A stretch of DNA of 64,000 nt from Gambelia wislizenii (GCA_030847615.1 JAUMIR010000001.1:378678687-378742686), one strand, 5' to 3'; counted from the stretch's first letter, positions 41,687-54,609 are shown. Translations and numbers: made by a program. The notes: generated by a model from the letters alone, not told the origin.

Positions 41687-43926
41687 ATGGGGGAGGGAGA
41701 CAGTATTCTAGAAGGCAAAAGGGCTGGAGAAAATAGTCAAACTGTCATAGAGGGAACAAGGCAAACAGCGCAAGGACCCAACAGTGGGTGGCAAAAAAAC
41801 TTGCACGGGGAGCAAGTAAAGGGAACACATGGTCTTAGATGTCTCTACACTAATGCACAGAGCACGGGAAATAAGCAAGATGAACTTGAACTCCTAGCAC
41901 TACAAAAAAAATGATATAATAGACTTTACTGAAACCTGGTGGGATGAGTCTCATGATTAGAATGTAGGAATAGAGGGGTATAACCTTTATAGGAGAAACA
42001 GGCCAAACAGGAAAAGAGGAGGAATAGCATTATATGTCAGGGATATTTACACCAGTGAAGTGATCCATGACATCAATACTGGAAGCCAGGTGGAGAGCAT
42101 CTGGATAAAAATTAAAGGGGAGGGAAACAACAGGGATGTTATTGTGGGACTCTAATACAGATCTCCAAGTCAGGTGGAGGAATTGGATGATGCCTTTCTA
42201 GAACAGATGACCACACACAGAGAAAGGAGAGATGTAGTAGTGTTGGGTGACTTCAACTATCCTGATATTTGCTGGCAATCTAACTCAACCCAAACCTCCA
42301 AGGTCTAGCAAATTCCTTACTTGCCTGGGAGACAAATTCATGGTCCAAAAGGTGGAAGAGGCAACAAGGGGGTCAGCTATTTTATATCTGATCTTAACCA
42401 ACAGGGATGATCTGGTTAATGGGGTGCAAGTGGTGGGATCCTTAGGTGAGAGTGATCATGTTCTCCTGGAGTTTGTTATACAATGGAAAGGAGAAGCCAG
42501 GCATAGCCACACAAGCGTTCTAGACTTTAGGAGAGCTGATTTCAATAAACTCAGGGAAATACTGGGGGTGATCCCATGGTCAGGATTACTAAAAGAGAAG
42601 AGACCTCAAGACAGATGGGACTTTCTCGAAAGGGAGATACTGAAGGCACAATTGCAAACAGTACCATTGAGAAACAAAAATGGGAGGTGTCTCAAGAAAC
42701 CAGGATGGATGACTAAACAACTTTCAATGAAGTTAAGTTTTAAACGGAACATGTATAGGAAATGGAAAAAGGGGGAAATCACCAAAAAAGAATTCAAACA
42801 GATAGCGAACACATGTAGGAGGAAAGTCAGAAAAGCTAACGTGCAGAATGAGCTCAGGATTGCTAGAGAGGTTAAGAACAATAAAAAGGGGTTTTTGGGG
42901 TATGTCCGCAGCAAAAGGAGGAAGAAGGAAATGTTAGGGCCACTACACTGAGAAGATGGCAAAATGTTAACAGGGGACAGAGAAAAGGCAACACCTTCTT
43001 TGCCTCAGTGTTTTCAGAAAAGGAAAACGGTGACCAACCTGAGGATAAAGGAACAGAGGACACAATAGGGGAAATCAAGCACAGAATAAGCATAGAGGTA
43101 GTACAGGAATACCTTCTTAAACTAAATGAATTTTAATCTCCAGGATCAGATGAACTACATCCAAGAGTATTAAAAGGGCTGGCAAATATAATCTCAGAGC
43201 CATTGGCAATAATCTTTGAGAACTCCTGGAGAACAGGAGAAGTCCCAGCAGACTGGAGGAGGGCAAATGTTGTCCCCATCTTCAAAAAGGGGTAAAAAGA
43301 GGATCCCAACAATTATCATCCAGTTAGTCTGACATCAATACCAGGGAAGATTCTAGAGCAGATCATTAAACAGAGAGTCTGTGAACATTTAGAAGGCAAT
43401 GCCATAATCACAAAAAGTCAACATGGGTTTCAGAGAAACAAGTCATGCCAAACTAATCTGATCTCTTTTTTTGATAAAATGACCAGCTTGGTAGATGAAG
43501 GGAACACTGTGGATATCGTATACCTTGATTTCAGTATGGCCTTTGACAAGGTTCCCCGTGACATTCTTGCAAACAAGCTTGTAAAATGTGGGCTAGACAA
43601 GTTAAGTGTTAAGTGGATTTGCAATTGGTTGACCGGCTGAACCCAAAGGGTGCTCAGCAGTGGCTGCTTTTCGTCTTGGAAAGATGTGACCAGTGGGGTG
43701 TCACAAGGTTCTGTCCTGGGCCCAGTGCTATTCAACATATTTATTAATGACTTGGATGAAGGAATTAGGGGCATACTTATCAAATTTGCAGATGACACCA
43801 AATTAGGAGGAGTAGCTAATACCCTAGAAGACAGGATCAAAATTAAAAATGACCTGGATAGATTGGAGAGCTGGGCCAAAGCTAACAAAATGAAATTCAA
43901 TACCGAGAAATGTAAGGTACTGCACT
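41687..43926 (+). pseudogene. CR1 ORF2: endonuclease and reverse transcriptase
   Basis: Begins near 41687. LRCLYTNAQSTGNKQDE starts the APE-type endonuclease. ETWWDESHD is at about 41932 and VVVLGDFNYPDICW at about 42238 in shifted frames. The frame at 42247-42951 has the SDHVLLEF endonuclease end. The RT region starts near 43130 (NNYHPVSLTS at about 43310), then YLDFSMAFDKVPRD at about 43520. [14 protein letters not shown] follows at 43695 and the catalytic FADD motif at about 43788. Several stops and shifts occur, so it is inactive. Confidence 0.85.
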
Positions 43927-43928
43927 TA

Positions 43929-44220
43929 GGACTTTTTTGGACAAGTAAAATGCAGTGCAAGCAGCCTCGCCACATTGCGAGTCTGCAGCACTGCAGGGCA
44001 TCCCTTTCAGATGACGCCCGTCCCTGCCGGTACTGTTGCGGTACCACAGGGACATTTGAGTGGAATATTTTGGCGATTTTTACTCACGATCGTGAGTCCC
44101 TGTGGTACCGCAACAGTACCGGCAGGCACGGGCGTCATCCGAAAGGGACGCCCTGCAGCGCTGCAGACTCGCAACGTGGCAAGGCTGCTTGCGATGCATT
44201 TTACTTGTCTGAAAAAGTCC
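43929..44220. mobile_element. Palindromic MITE, PIF/Harbinger-like, copy 2, in CR1
   Basis: Starts GGACTTTTTTGGACA and ends TGTCTGAAAAAGTCC, flanked by TTA at 43926-43928 and 44221-44223. The CR1 reading gcacTTAGGGC is restored when element and one TTA are set aside, which fixes the target site. The length is 292 bp. The centre is tactcacgatcgtgagt. Compared with copy 1, one arm lacks about 30 bp next to the centre. Confidence 0.9.
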
Positions 44221-44882
44221 TTAGGGCAAAAAATGAAATGCATGGATATAGGATGGGGGAGACCTGGCTGAATGAGACTTCATGTGAAAGAGATCTAGGA
44301 GTCTTAGTAGACCACAAGTTGAACATGAGTCAACAGTGTGATGCAGCAGCTAAAAAGGCCAATGAGATTTTGGGCTGCATCAATAGAAGTATAGTGTCCA
44401 GATCAAGGGAAGTAATAGTGCCGCTCTATTCTGCCTTGGTCAGACCTCACCTAGAATACTGTGTCCAGTTCTGGGCACCACAATTCAAAAAGGATATGGA
44501 CAAATTGGAGCCTGTCCAAAGAAGGGCGACTAAAATGGTGAAAGGTCTGTAAACCATGCCTTATGAGGGGAGACTTAGGGAGCTGGGTATATTTAGCCTG
44601 GAAAAAAGATGGTTAAGAGGCGATATAATAGCCCTGTTTAAGTATTTGAAGGGTTGTCACATTGAGGATGGAGCAGGCTTGTTTTCTCCTGCTCCAGAGA
44701 CTAGAACACGGAGCAATGGATGCAAGCTCCAGGAACAGAGATTCCACCTCAACATTAGGAGGAACTTTCTGACAGTAAGAGCTGTTCGGCAGTGGAACAA
44801 ACTCCCTCGGAGCATGGTGGGGTCTCCTTCCTTGGAGGACTTTAAACAGAGGCTGGATGGCCATCTGTCGGGTATGCTTTGA
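44221..44882 (+). pseudogene. CR1 ORF2 C-terminal part after the MITE
   Basis: Continues the domain after the [55 protein letters not shown], a stop near 44550, then the frame at 44556-44882 ending FKQRLDGHLSGML. Lines up with the minus-strand copy at 60898-61461, which is open over the same length. Confidence 0.88.
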
Positions 44883-45299
44883 TTGTGATTTCCTGCATGG
44901 CAGGGGGTTGGACTGGATGGCCCTCATGGTCTCTTCCAACTCTACAATTCTATGATTCTTTGATTCTAAGGACATTTTTGGATGCTCTTCTGATAATTTC
45001 CTTACTCCTTCACCATTAGTACTTTCAGTCTTCAGGAGGATAGATAGGGTCAGGCTTGAGAGACAGCTCTTGGAAGTTTCAGTCTGAATGGAATGTGAGG
45101 TCCATAGCTGAATGCACTCAGGAACAGATCAAGTCATATGAAGGCTTTGTAATGTAGGTTGGGCAGCAGTCCATTCAACCTTTCTCTTTCCGCTGCTCTC
45201 AAGCATTCCTTCTTCCTCTTTACTGTCAGGGTGAATGGTGGTTTGGAATGCACTTCTACCAGGGAAAGGGTATAATTCCAGTTGAAATAAGGTCCCACA

Positions 45300-45805
45300 G
45301 TACATGATGATGATGACAATGATGATTTTATTCATTTATATCCTGCCTTTCTCCCACTAATGGGACTCAAGGTGGCTAACAACACATTTAAAACAATACA
45401 AATTTAAAACTATACAAGAGCATTAATAAGAGTATAAATATAAAATTTTAATAAGCAATTTAACCATTTATAAAGTTAAAAGCATTAAACATTTAAAATA
45501 TTACAATGTATTCAAAATTCAAATCTTAAAACAGCAATGCATAGCATTAAAAGCCCACACCAGTTAGTTTCTAAAAGCCTAATGGCAAAAAAAATGTTTT
45601 AACTTGCTGATGGAAGGAAAGCAAGGACAGGGCCATTCTGGCCTCCCTAGGGAGGGAGTTCCAATGTCTGGGAGCAGCCACCAAGAAGGCCTTTTCCCTT
45701 GTTCCCACCAAAAGAGCATGAGATGGTTGCGGGACAGAGAGAAGGGCCTCTTCGGATGATCTAAGCTCTAATGGGCTCATAAAGTGACATGCTGTCGGAT
45801 CCTAT
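45300..45805 (-). mobile_element. L2-like LINE 3' fragment
   Basis: The minus-strand frame 45780-45571 (LRSSEEALLSVPQPS, REKAFLVAAPRHWNSLP) matches the C-terminal part of L2-like ORF2. The 3' tail is at 45305-45400 (plus: tatcctgcctttctccc, then a gatgatgat start). 5'-truncated. Confidence 0.82.
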
Positions 45806-45865
45806 GTTTCAAAAGTCAGAGCTAAGTCCAAATTAACTTAGATGATCATGTATATATTATGACAT

Positions 45866-45960
45866 CCTTCCCCAATCTGGTGCTCTCCAGATGTTTTAGA
45901 CTGAAATGCCCATCATCCAGCATGGGCAATGGTCAAAGTTTGTGGGTATTCTGGTCCAAA
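45866..45960. mobile_element. Short palindromic MITE, hAT-like family
   Basis: ccccaatctggtgctctcc followed by agatgttttagactg: the same end family as 12221-12350. Only one half is clear. Confidence 0.45.
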
Positions 45961-47685
45961 ATATCAAAAGAGTGTTAGTTGAGAGGTGCACTGTAAGATA
46001 CTGGCTGCACTCCTGGTTAAATAATGAGCAACAGTGGGTGAGAGGGATGCAGTAAGGGGAATGAAGTCATATCTCTTTTGCCTCTTCTGTTTGCAAAGAG
46101 GCAAATCAGCTCTATTAGCAACTATTGGGCCAGAGCAAGACAGGTGCTCTTTGTTAAAGAAGGTGGTGGGGGTCAACCATGTACAGCACTTGTTTATGCA
46201 TACTGTTCTCCATAAGATATTGGAAATGTTACTTTTTGGATTACAAATGTCAGGATCCCTCAGCCAGCATAGAGAATTCTGGGAGCTGTCATCCACCCAA
46301 AGCAACTTTCCCAAGCTTTGTTGTCCCTTTAGCTAGGCACACAAGCATGGGAGTCTGGTTCTGCATGCATATGCCCTAGCTAGACTAGTTTAACAGTGTC
46401 CAAGAGGACTTACTCTCAATTAAGTGGACCTGAGACTGCAACTGTAATTTGATTCAGCTCTACACAAATTATTTTACCAAGTGACATCCATTAGGAATGA
46501 TATGCTATGCTATCATTTGCTGTTGCAAATAGATGGAGCTCCTAATTCTTGAATTGATTTCTGATGGAAATATGTTCCAAAAGTTTAAGTGTCTCTGGTT
46601 TTTACCACCATTAGATAGAAGGTCATAGGTGTGATTCTAGACCGTCCATCATTCTCAAGACACAGTGCAGATGGACCTATCAAATGTATTAATTGCTGGA
46701 GAGAATACTTGGCATGCAATACCAATTAACTCTGTCATTCCCTAAACATGTTTTTGAACATTTCATATTCAGAATTGCTTCTTGCTGCTAACATCATGCT
46801 GTGCTACTGAAATGTATCAGGAAGAAGGGGTATTAGGTAGGAAAAAATGCATTTGCACATACTGTTGTAAATTTTAAATGCTTCTAAGTTTTTAAAATGA
46901 TTGAAAATTATCTTCCATCTTTAGCATCTATTGTGTCCCTGTAGATATGGTTTCAGCTATTGCTGCCCTCTCCAGTGTTCCCATGAAGCCATTTGAAGGA
47001 AAAAGAAAATATGGCCTACAACTGAATAGAAGATGTGGAGACCACTGGCTGTTTGAAAATATTCTGAAGCAATACACAGGCTTCCATGCCCTCCTTCTTG
47101 TATAGACTGGATTTAAAGTTCAGACTAGAACACAGAGCAAATTTACTGCCTCACTAACATTGGAGATATCAGCTGCCACCAATGATGAAAAGCTACAGGG
47201 TACCTGGAAACTTTGGACACTTCTGTGTACATCTGGGGTTTTTGTTTGGCAGGTATGAGTTTTTTTTTCTACCTATACCAGTCTACCAATCTACTAAATA
47301 CATGTATCTTGTAAATATCTTTTTATTGGTTTATAATAGGGAGGAAAGTCTTCCTCTACCTGAGCTTCTGTGTTTCACAGAGAAAGCATACTGACTGCAT
47401 GAAAGACAATAAAAGAAAAGAAAAGGTTTCTAGGGTACATTTTATACCAAAAAAGGAAGAACAGAAAGAAAGAAAATAGAAGAGAAGAAGCTATTATCTC
47501 CTTTCCTAACATTTACTTTGAAGATTACACTAGAGAAGAAACTGGCTCTTGATAATGCACTTGGTTTAATATTATTGCCACTTGATTTAGAATAAACATT
47601 AGATTTGCAAAAACTGATAGCTCCTCACTTCAGTTCAAATTATTGATTTTAACGTGAACAGGGAAAAATGAACACAATTATCCAA
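45961..47685. other. Non-coding stretch
   Basis: No gene or repeat recognised. Near 46240-46300 the sequence ggatccctcagccagcat and ttctgggagctgtc may be a fragment of the palindromic MITE family. 47410-47490 is A/G-rich. Confidence 0.45.
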
Positions 47686-48835
47686 GGTGCCAGTTACACG
47701 ACAGAAATTGTTGGGGTGCTTACCGTGACTTTGTGATCATGAATCCATCCCTCGCTGTTTATACGATTTATGTCACTGATCTGGATATCCCGGATGGTCC
47801 TGTGACTGATATTTACACATCCAAAGTTCTGGGTTTTTTTTAGGTTTTGGGGGGGGGTTGGCTGTCAATCAAGGATGCGATTGCTCATGTTTTCACAACC
47901 TCGGTGACGCACTTTCTTTAGAGTTCTGCGCCACGAGCAATGCTATTGGCTGGCTGGTGGGGAGAGGGGGCAGACGCTTGTGTTTCTCCTGTCTCTTTAA
48001 AATGTTAACCCTTTACACAGAGGCAGAAAGCATTTTGAAAGACCCAGACTGAGATCTTTTGCTCAGATGCAGGGCTTTCCTTTTGAAATCAAGCCAAGTG
48101 ATTTCCTTTTGAAATCAAGTGAGGTGGGGTGGGAGGCTTGGGTTTCCCCTTGCCTCTTTAAAATGTTAACCCTTACAGCAGAGATTTAGCAGCAGAGTTT
48201 AGGTTTCAAGCCAGCTACAGACAGGCGTTTTGAAAGACACAGACACAGAGAGGGGGAATTAAAGGGTGTTCATTCGCTCAGAGGCTGGAATATTTTACTG
48301 TGCCCATTCAGACCCAGGGAGGTGATCAAGGTAGGGGATGAATGGGTGACCCTCTGCCCACCACGATCTCTCTGTAACACGCAGTAGAGGAAAAGGTAAA
48401 GCTGAAGGGTTTGCAGTGTAGAAATCCATTTAAAAAGGTGATTGAGTACACACGCGCGCGCACACACACACACATCAACCTTCGTGCAGCTATAAGGGAT
48501 GCCTTTGTTTTCGGCTGGTGAGGCTGGATCTGTTGAACGGGTGACTGACCCCTCCTTTTCTGGTCGCTGATCTCTAAGCCCGCCCCCAGTCACCTTTTCC
48601 GGTCATCCCCTAGTACCGAGATATTTTGTCCCAGGCTGTTTACATTTCCGATTTTCTGAATCCTCCAGTGAATTTTTAAAAAACGGCACAAACCGCAGGA
48701 CTGGAAGTCCCGCAGGTTGAGGGATAAAACGTGGCCCCCCCTTCCAAAAATCACGTACCCGACCCGATGTACGTGTAAACTGCCAGGGATCGACACGAAT
48801 TCTTCCCAGGATATTTTCATCATGTAAACGGCACC
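47686..48835. mobile_element. 1150-bp non-autonomous DNA transposon candidate
   Basis: Ends GGTGCCAGTTACACGA on the left and TCATGTAAACGGCACC on the right form inverted repeats with 13 of 16 matches. CAA flanks both sides (47683-47685 and 48836-48838), a possible 3-bp duplication. The interior is GC-richer than its flanks and has an internal duplication (tctttaaaatgttaaccc near 47992 and 48158, each followed by a gcgttttgaaagac-like block). It also has a (CA)n/(CG)n run at 48450-48474. No transposase frame is present. Confidence 0.6.
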
Positions 48836-48838
48836 CAA

Positions 48839-50817
48839 GTCATCTGATGATCAAAATCAACCATACTGTTGAATTAACCAAATCTGCATCAAAATCAGTA
48901 TCATGTGACAACAGATCATTCCATAAACCCATATGAGTAGCTGGAGAAACAAATATCTTTCTCTTTGAATTGACATAAGAAATAGAGAGCTGCCACATTG
49001 CTCTAAAAAATTGTGATCTCCATTATTCGTAACACTTCTGTGCCTGAAATTGGCAAAAGTCATCAGCAAGTCTATTACAGGGTTATCACAATGAAGCAAA
49101 GCCATAGGAGCAAATGCAGATTTATTGATAATTTATGAATGCAGTAGATATTTACAGCAGATAAAAATCAGCCTTTCATGCCACTGTAGCCAGACTCCCG
49201 AAGGAATGCCACAGGAGCTATTAACCCCTGTTACTGGGCCCATCTGTACACCTCCTGCATTGGGCTGAAGTCCAAAGAACATGGCTTTCTTCTCAATTCA
49301 TATATTTCTACCCATCTTTGCCTGTGTTCTGGAAGATATTTCAAGGTTCTTGAAGGTACAAGCAGGGGAGGAAAGAGATGAGAGATGCCTTGCAGTCAAC
49401 AACCTAGCAAAGCAGGACAAGTCCCAGTTTTGCAGTGAGAAAAGGTTGAGGAATGTGGGTGCACTACTATAACCAGACTTTAAAATTTGGATTAGTACCC
49501 AGAATGGATCCACTAACCAACTGACAACAGAACCACAAGCCACCAATATATGTGAAACATAACAAAATGTGTTACATTATCCATAAGCATTCTAATTCTA
49601 CTCAACATGAAAATGACTAACACCTGTCTCTCCCTTTCCCTACTCATCAAGTCTGTACGTTTTCCTCTTGTCCTTGATGGTTCATCATCGTGTTTAAGAA
49701 ATAATGCAACCAGCTGATTATGAGTTTGCTACAGAGCTACATAATTCATGGTTCTTGAGAGAAAGAGAATATTTTTAATAAAGCCAAGGCAAAACAAAAT
49801 TATCAAGTAAAAATCCCAGCCTGGAAGATTATTAATTGCTTACCACCTAGACTGAGCTAATTTGAATAAGGCATCTCAGGAAAATAATCACTACTTGAAG
49901 ACAGCTGCTAATGTTGTGTAACAGAAAAGTATTCAATTTCCATGCCTGGCTGTTTAGCACGTTTGTTTTATACACTGGAAAACCCACAACTGGTATCAAT
50001 GAGAAGTTTAAATCAAACAGAAATTGGAAAGTCACCTCAAAAGGTCTTCTAAATAATAGAAGTCTGTGTTGTAGGTTCAATGAACTCCATGTCTTTTTAA
50101 AAGAACAAAAAGAAAGCACTTTGCTTAAAAACTTTTAAGTTGAAACCAATGCACCTAACCTGTTGAATGTTGAATGGGGGGCTAGTGCCTGCTGGGGCTG
50201 GTGGAGTGGGGTTCTGTCACTAGAGGCAGGACCACAAGAAGAGCCAGCTACAATCTCTGGAAGTCACAGCAGCCAGCAAAACATACTGAAGAGCACACAT
50301 AATAATCCCAGGAAGGCTTCACATCAGCAAAATTCACCCAACGGTGGTGAGGGTAGAATCTCTCTTTTTGTGTTCCAAAGTCTGGAACCCTCCAGAAGGA
50401 CTGGACTACAGTTCTGTATCTTCCTACATAGGTTCTGAGATTCTCAGGATAGAGTTTTCTCTTGGTCCCAGCCAGTGGTGGCACTAGGGGGCTGTGGAAA
50501 GGCCAAACCTCACCAAGTGACACCATTGGGGGAGGGGAAGTGTTGACATAAGCCTTTGTGACACCACAGGTCCCAGTACCCAGAACAGGACTTTCTCAAT
50601 GGCTGCTTCCAGCAAGTGGAATAACTTCCCTCAGGGAGCTAGGCTGCCCATGCTCTTTGTTCTCCCTTCACTGGCAGCCAAAGACCTTTTTAATTATATA
50701 GGCTTCAGGTATTAACCGGTTGATACAGAATGGTCTTTAATTGATATCTCTCCCTGTTTCATTTTTATCTCACTTTCTCCCAAAATGATTCACTATTTTT
50801 AAAGCTGTTTTAAATTG
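48839..50817. other. Non-coding stretch
   Basis: No recognised repeat or gene. Open frames up to 92 aa without motifs. Confidence 0.45.
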
Positions 50818-51452
50818 ATAGTGGATCACAAACTGAACATGAGTCAGCAGTGTGACACAGCAGCTAAAAAAGCCAAAGCGATTCAAGGCTGCATCAATAG
50901 CAGTATAGTGTCTAGATCAAGGGAAGTAATACTGCCACTCTGTTCTGCTTTAGCCTGGAATAACTGTGCCTAGTTCCAGTCACTATAATTCAAGAAGGAT
51001 ATTGACAAGCTGGAACGTGTCCAGAGGAGGGCGACCAAAATGGTGGGAGGTCGAAGTCATGCTCTATGAGGAGCGGCTTAGGAAGATGGGTATGTTTAGC
51101 CTGGGGAGGTTAAGAGGGGACATGATAGCCACGTTTAAATATTTGAAGGGATGTCATACTGAGAATGGAGCAAGCTTGTTTTCTGCAGCTCCAGAGATTA
51201 GGACACAGGGCAATGGACTCAAGTTACAGGAAAAGAGATTCCATGTAAACATTAGAAAGAACTTCCTGACAGTAAGAGGTGTTTGGCAGTGGAATGCACT
51301 GTCTCGGAGTGTGGTGGAATCTCCTCTTTGGAGGTTTTTAAACAGAGGCTGGATGGCCATCTGTCGGGAATGCTTTCATTGTTTATTCCTGCATGGCAGG
51401 GGGTTGGGCTGGATGGCTCTTGTGGTCTCTTCCAAACCTATAATTCTATGAT
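50818..51452 (+). mobile_element. CR1 LINE 3' fragment
   Basis: Begins gtggatcacaaactgaacat and runs through the end of ORF2 to ataattctatgatgct at 51440-51455. Shares the order of blocks with 44.3-44.95 kb. Several frame breaks; the frames at 50966-51451 include CHTENGASLFSAAPEIRTQ. Confidence 0.87.
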
Positions 51453-51599
51453 GCTGTTTTTAATAGGATCATTTATTTAAATGGGGTTTAGGTCTTTTAA
51501 TCTATGTTGTGATCTGCTTTGGGTGCCATATTGGGAGAAACGGAGAATATAAATAAAACATACATAGAATAAATAAATAAATTCTATGCAACAGGCCCA

Positions 51600-51670
51600 A
51601 CCGCAATTGTGGGGATTATGGGAGTCTAAGTCCAACACATCTGGTGTGTGCCAGATTGTGGGAGGTGGGT
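51600..51670. mobile_element. Palindromic MITE scrap, hAT-like family
   Basis: attatgggagtctaagtcc and acatctggtgtgtgcc match one half of the family at 12221-12350. Confidence 0.4.
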
Positions 51671-53037
51671 TATATGTGACAGCAGTGCGTAGATAGCAGC
51701 TGACAGTTTTTTAAGCTATGCTATGTGTTACACATGTATTTGCCTTGCTGAAAGCTAGTGAAGCAATGCTAGCTCACGATAAAATGCTCAGTGTTCCTAA
51801 TATGATTGGTTTCATTAAAAGGCAATTCTACTAGTCTATAAGATCCTTATGCTGTGGGTGGTGATATGTGTTGAGAAATGAAATAATAAACAAAAACCAG
51901 AAGGGAGCTTTGTGAAGATACTTGGGATAGCTTGTCTAATTTAGCTGCAAAAATGACTTCTTTTTTTCCTTTTAAGAAAGAACATGTAGGGAATAACACT
52001 ATGACGGCAAATGCAGGACCTCTTGGGGCTTTTATGTCCAGCTATTCCTATAAGACAGAATCACAGCTATCCAAATATATGTATCCAACAAACCAGACAG
52101 ATGCTAGTATTTGTCCTGCAAGATGAGGGAAATGAACCCTTCTGAGAAAGATCAGTAATATGGATGTGGAATTAAAATTAGCCCCAATGGTGTTTTTAAT
52201 AAAACAACTTTATAAAGGTCAGGTTTTGTCCTGCCTGTGGTGTGGGGCTTGTTTGAAGCAAAAAGCAGCATTGACATGCCTATGTGCCTTCTGACTTTCG
52301 ATGAATGAGCAGTGACCTTCCCCCAAACACCTCTGTCATGATCTTGGACAGACAATTGCCAAAGGCAGTACAAAAGAACCAGAGCTTTTTTCACATGATC
52401 ACTGAGCAAGCTCTCGTTTTGGAAGGTCAGCAGGGAGGCTTCTGTCTGCTTTAACAGACTGCAGAAGAGGAAGCACAGGGGGCAACACAGTCTGTCCTGT
52501 GCCCCTGGCACTTGTTTTATAGCAAGTACAAACAAATCCTGTGGGTACTGACCCTATTGGTTAGCCTTTTCTGTTTCCATTTCCTCTCCCCCACCCATCA
52601 AATATCCCCAGGAAGTTTCATTTTATTTAAGATACAGGCAACATAACCCATCAGATAAACAAATCATGAACTCTGTTCTCCTCATCCCTCTCCTGAGCTA
52701 GCCAAAACAGAACCAGTCATGAAAGGGAGGTAGCAGCAAGGTCTAGGAAGACAACAAATCTTAAGAAAAACTTCCAAGTGGGAGGAAAGGACTTGAATAA
52801 CCTGGGGAGGACAATGAATGCTCAGTGGGGAAAGAATGCTGACTGACTGTTTAGGGAGGCAGTAAACACAGGGAGGATGGGGAAAGGATGGGGTGGCTTG
52901 AAACCTGAATCATTTCAGGCTGCAAAATTTTGTCACAGTCCCTGCTAACTGGAATGCACCCTACACTTTATTGATGCTATGGGCAGACTCCAGCTTGGAA
53001 TTCAAAATGCTTATTTGATCTGTGGTTCTCAACATTT
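51671..53037. other. Non-coding stretch
   Basis: No recognised repeat. The 127-aa minus-strand frame at 52152-52535 has no family motif. Confidence 0.4.
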
Positions 53038-53130
53038 GGTCATAGAATCACAAGGTTAGAAGGTACCACAAGGGCCATCAGGTCCAACCCTCTGACATTC
53101 AGGAATACAGAGTTAAGGTAGTCTTACTTA
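53038..53130 (-). mobile_element. CR1 3' end scrap
   Basis: tcatagaatcacaaggttag and accacaagggccatcagg match the antisense CR1 3' end. Confidence 0.75.
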
Positions 53131-53444
53131 AAACCTGTAGTTAATCTCAACTAGAATAGACCCAATAAATAGTTGGGAATGCAAGTTCCATTGGTTCAAT
53201 AAATCTACTTTATTTGGGACTAACAATAAAATTTAGGCCTAAGTGGGTATAGAATTGATGTCTTAATCTCTCTCCACAGCTTACTTGTTTGTCATGACCC
53301 ATAAAGTTTCCTATTAATGGACATATTCTGCCAAGTCTTTAAAACAAGGAAAGAGGGCAGCATAGTGCCAGTTCTTGATGGTGGATTACACATCAGTGGA
53401 ACAATGAATCTGCTCTAAGTTTTCGTTCAACTCTACCACTCAAA

Positions 53445-53775
53445 TAAATTGAGGGTGCATCTATATGGTAAAAAAAAAAAATACATACGGCATTCAAAAG
53501 ATCAATCATCTGTACACACGGCCATTCAGATGCATACGTGTCATTCAGAAGGGGGGTAGCGAATCCCCTGTAAACTACGTGGATTTGGCGTTCGGGAGGA
53601 TTAGTGGATCTCGAGCTAAAATCCATACAGTTGTTTGAATGGTTTATCATCTGTAACCCCCATTCACACACACATGAACAGGCAGTGTAATCTGATTGGC
53701 TGGCTGAGTACAGTGGCCGGGGCTAACAAAGAGGCTGCATTAACATCTTATGAAATGACAGAACAGAATTAGTTT
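53445..53775. mobile_element. Candidate hAT-type non-autonomous element
   Basis: Left gagggtgcatctatatgg is typical of reptile hAT ends. The interior holds cattcaaaagatcaatcatc and its partial inverted match tttgaatggtttatcatc, and there is an atctgattggctggctg segment, like tattggctggctggtg in the 47.7-kb element. The right end is not certain. Confidence 0.4.
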
Positions 53776-54019
53776 TCGATGCCTCTTCTTTTTTATCTGC
53801 AAACCCAACAGAGCATGTTCTTCACTCTTGCAACTCCTAGCTTTAGGATTCTGCATTGCACTTAGCAAAGAAGCCACTGGTCAAGAGAGAGGGAGGAAGA
53901 AGAAGCAAGAGAAGGGGGAGACCATGGGTTATTTTGCTGTTGTCATGTATAGTGGGGAAAGAAGTGATACGACTAAGAACTTTTACATGTCTTATGGACC
54001 CTTCCTAAACACAATAGAT

Positions 54020-54192
54020 AGGGGTGGGGGATGTTTGCCACTCCAGATGTTCCTGAACTGCAACTACCATGATCTCTCACCATTGCCTATGCTGCTACGT
54101 CTGATGGGAGTTTCTAACAAACATCTGAAGAGGTACCCCTGCCACCCACCCATCCACACACACAAAGAGAGAGAGAGAGAGAGAGAGAGAGG
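54020..54192. repeat. Palindromic MITE scrap and (GA)n microsatellite
   Basis: gccactccagatgttcctg and the inverted gtttctaacaaacatctg fit the hAT-like family; (GA)n covers about 54166-54192. Confidence 0.5.
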
Positions 54193-54609
54193 TTAGGGCA
54201 TGCAATACAAACAAAGCAATACAAACTCAAGAACTGAAGTGGCATGCTATGTATCATGGGTTGGCTATAAATAGCATACAAAGGCCATTTAAGTTGCATC
54301 CAGATCACCACCCTCCTGCATGATTCCAAACTTCATTAGAAAATGTACTGCTGAAATTTGCTGGCAGTTCACCAAAAGACATTTAAACAAGCATCTTCTG
54401 CCAGCTTTCAATGGTATGATCTGCTGCCTAATCACAGTATGAAGTGATGTAGGGGGCTTCACACAGTGTCCTGGAGAGCCAACATTGGTCCCTTCAAATT
54501 TTCCCACTTTTCAACAAATGGTCACCAAAAGGCTAAGAAAAGGAGTGAGGAACTAGTGGCTCACTGTATGTTGTACTACAAATCTTGCCTGACCACTGGC
54601 CATATTGTA

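Larger units (their letters stand above)
40085..44975 (+). mobile_element. Near full-length CR1 LINE, interrupted by a MITE
   Basis: It contains a repeated 5' region, ORF1, ORF2 with endonuclease and RT, and the CR1 3' end (tctacaattctatgattc near 44941-44957). Most CR1 copies are severely 5'-truncated, so this one is unusual in the window. Both ORFs are broken by shifts and stops. A palindromic MITE is inserted at 43929-44220 in the region after the RT. Confidence 0.88.

Noticed and set aside
52152..52535. 127-aa minus-strand open frame
   Set aside because: No family features, no promoter or splice context.
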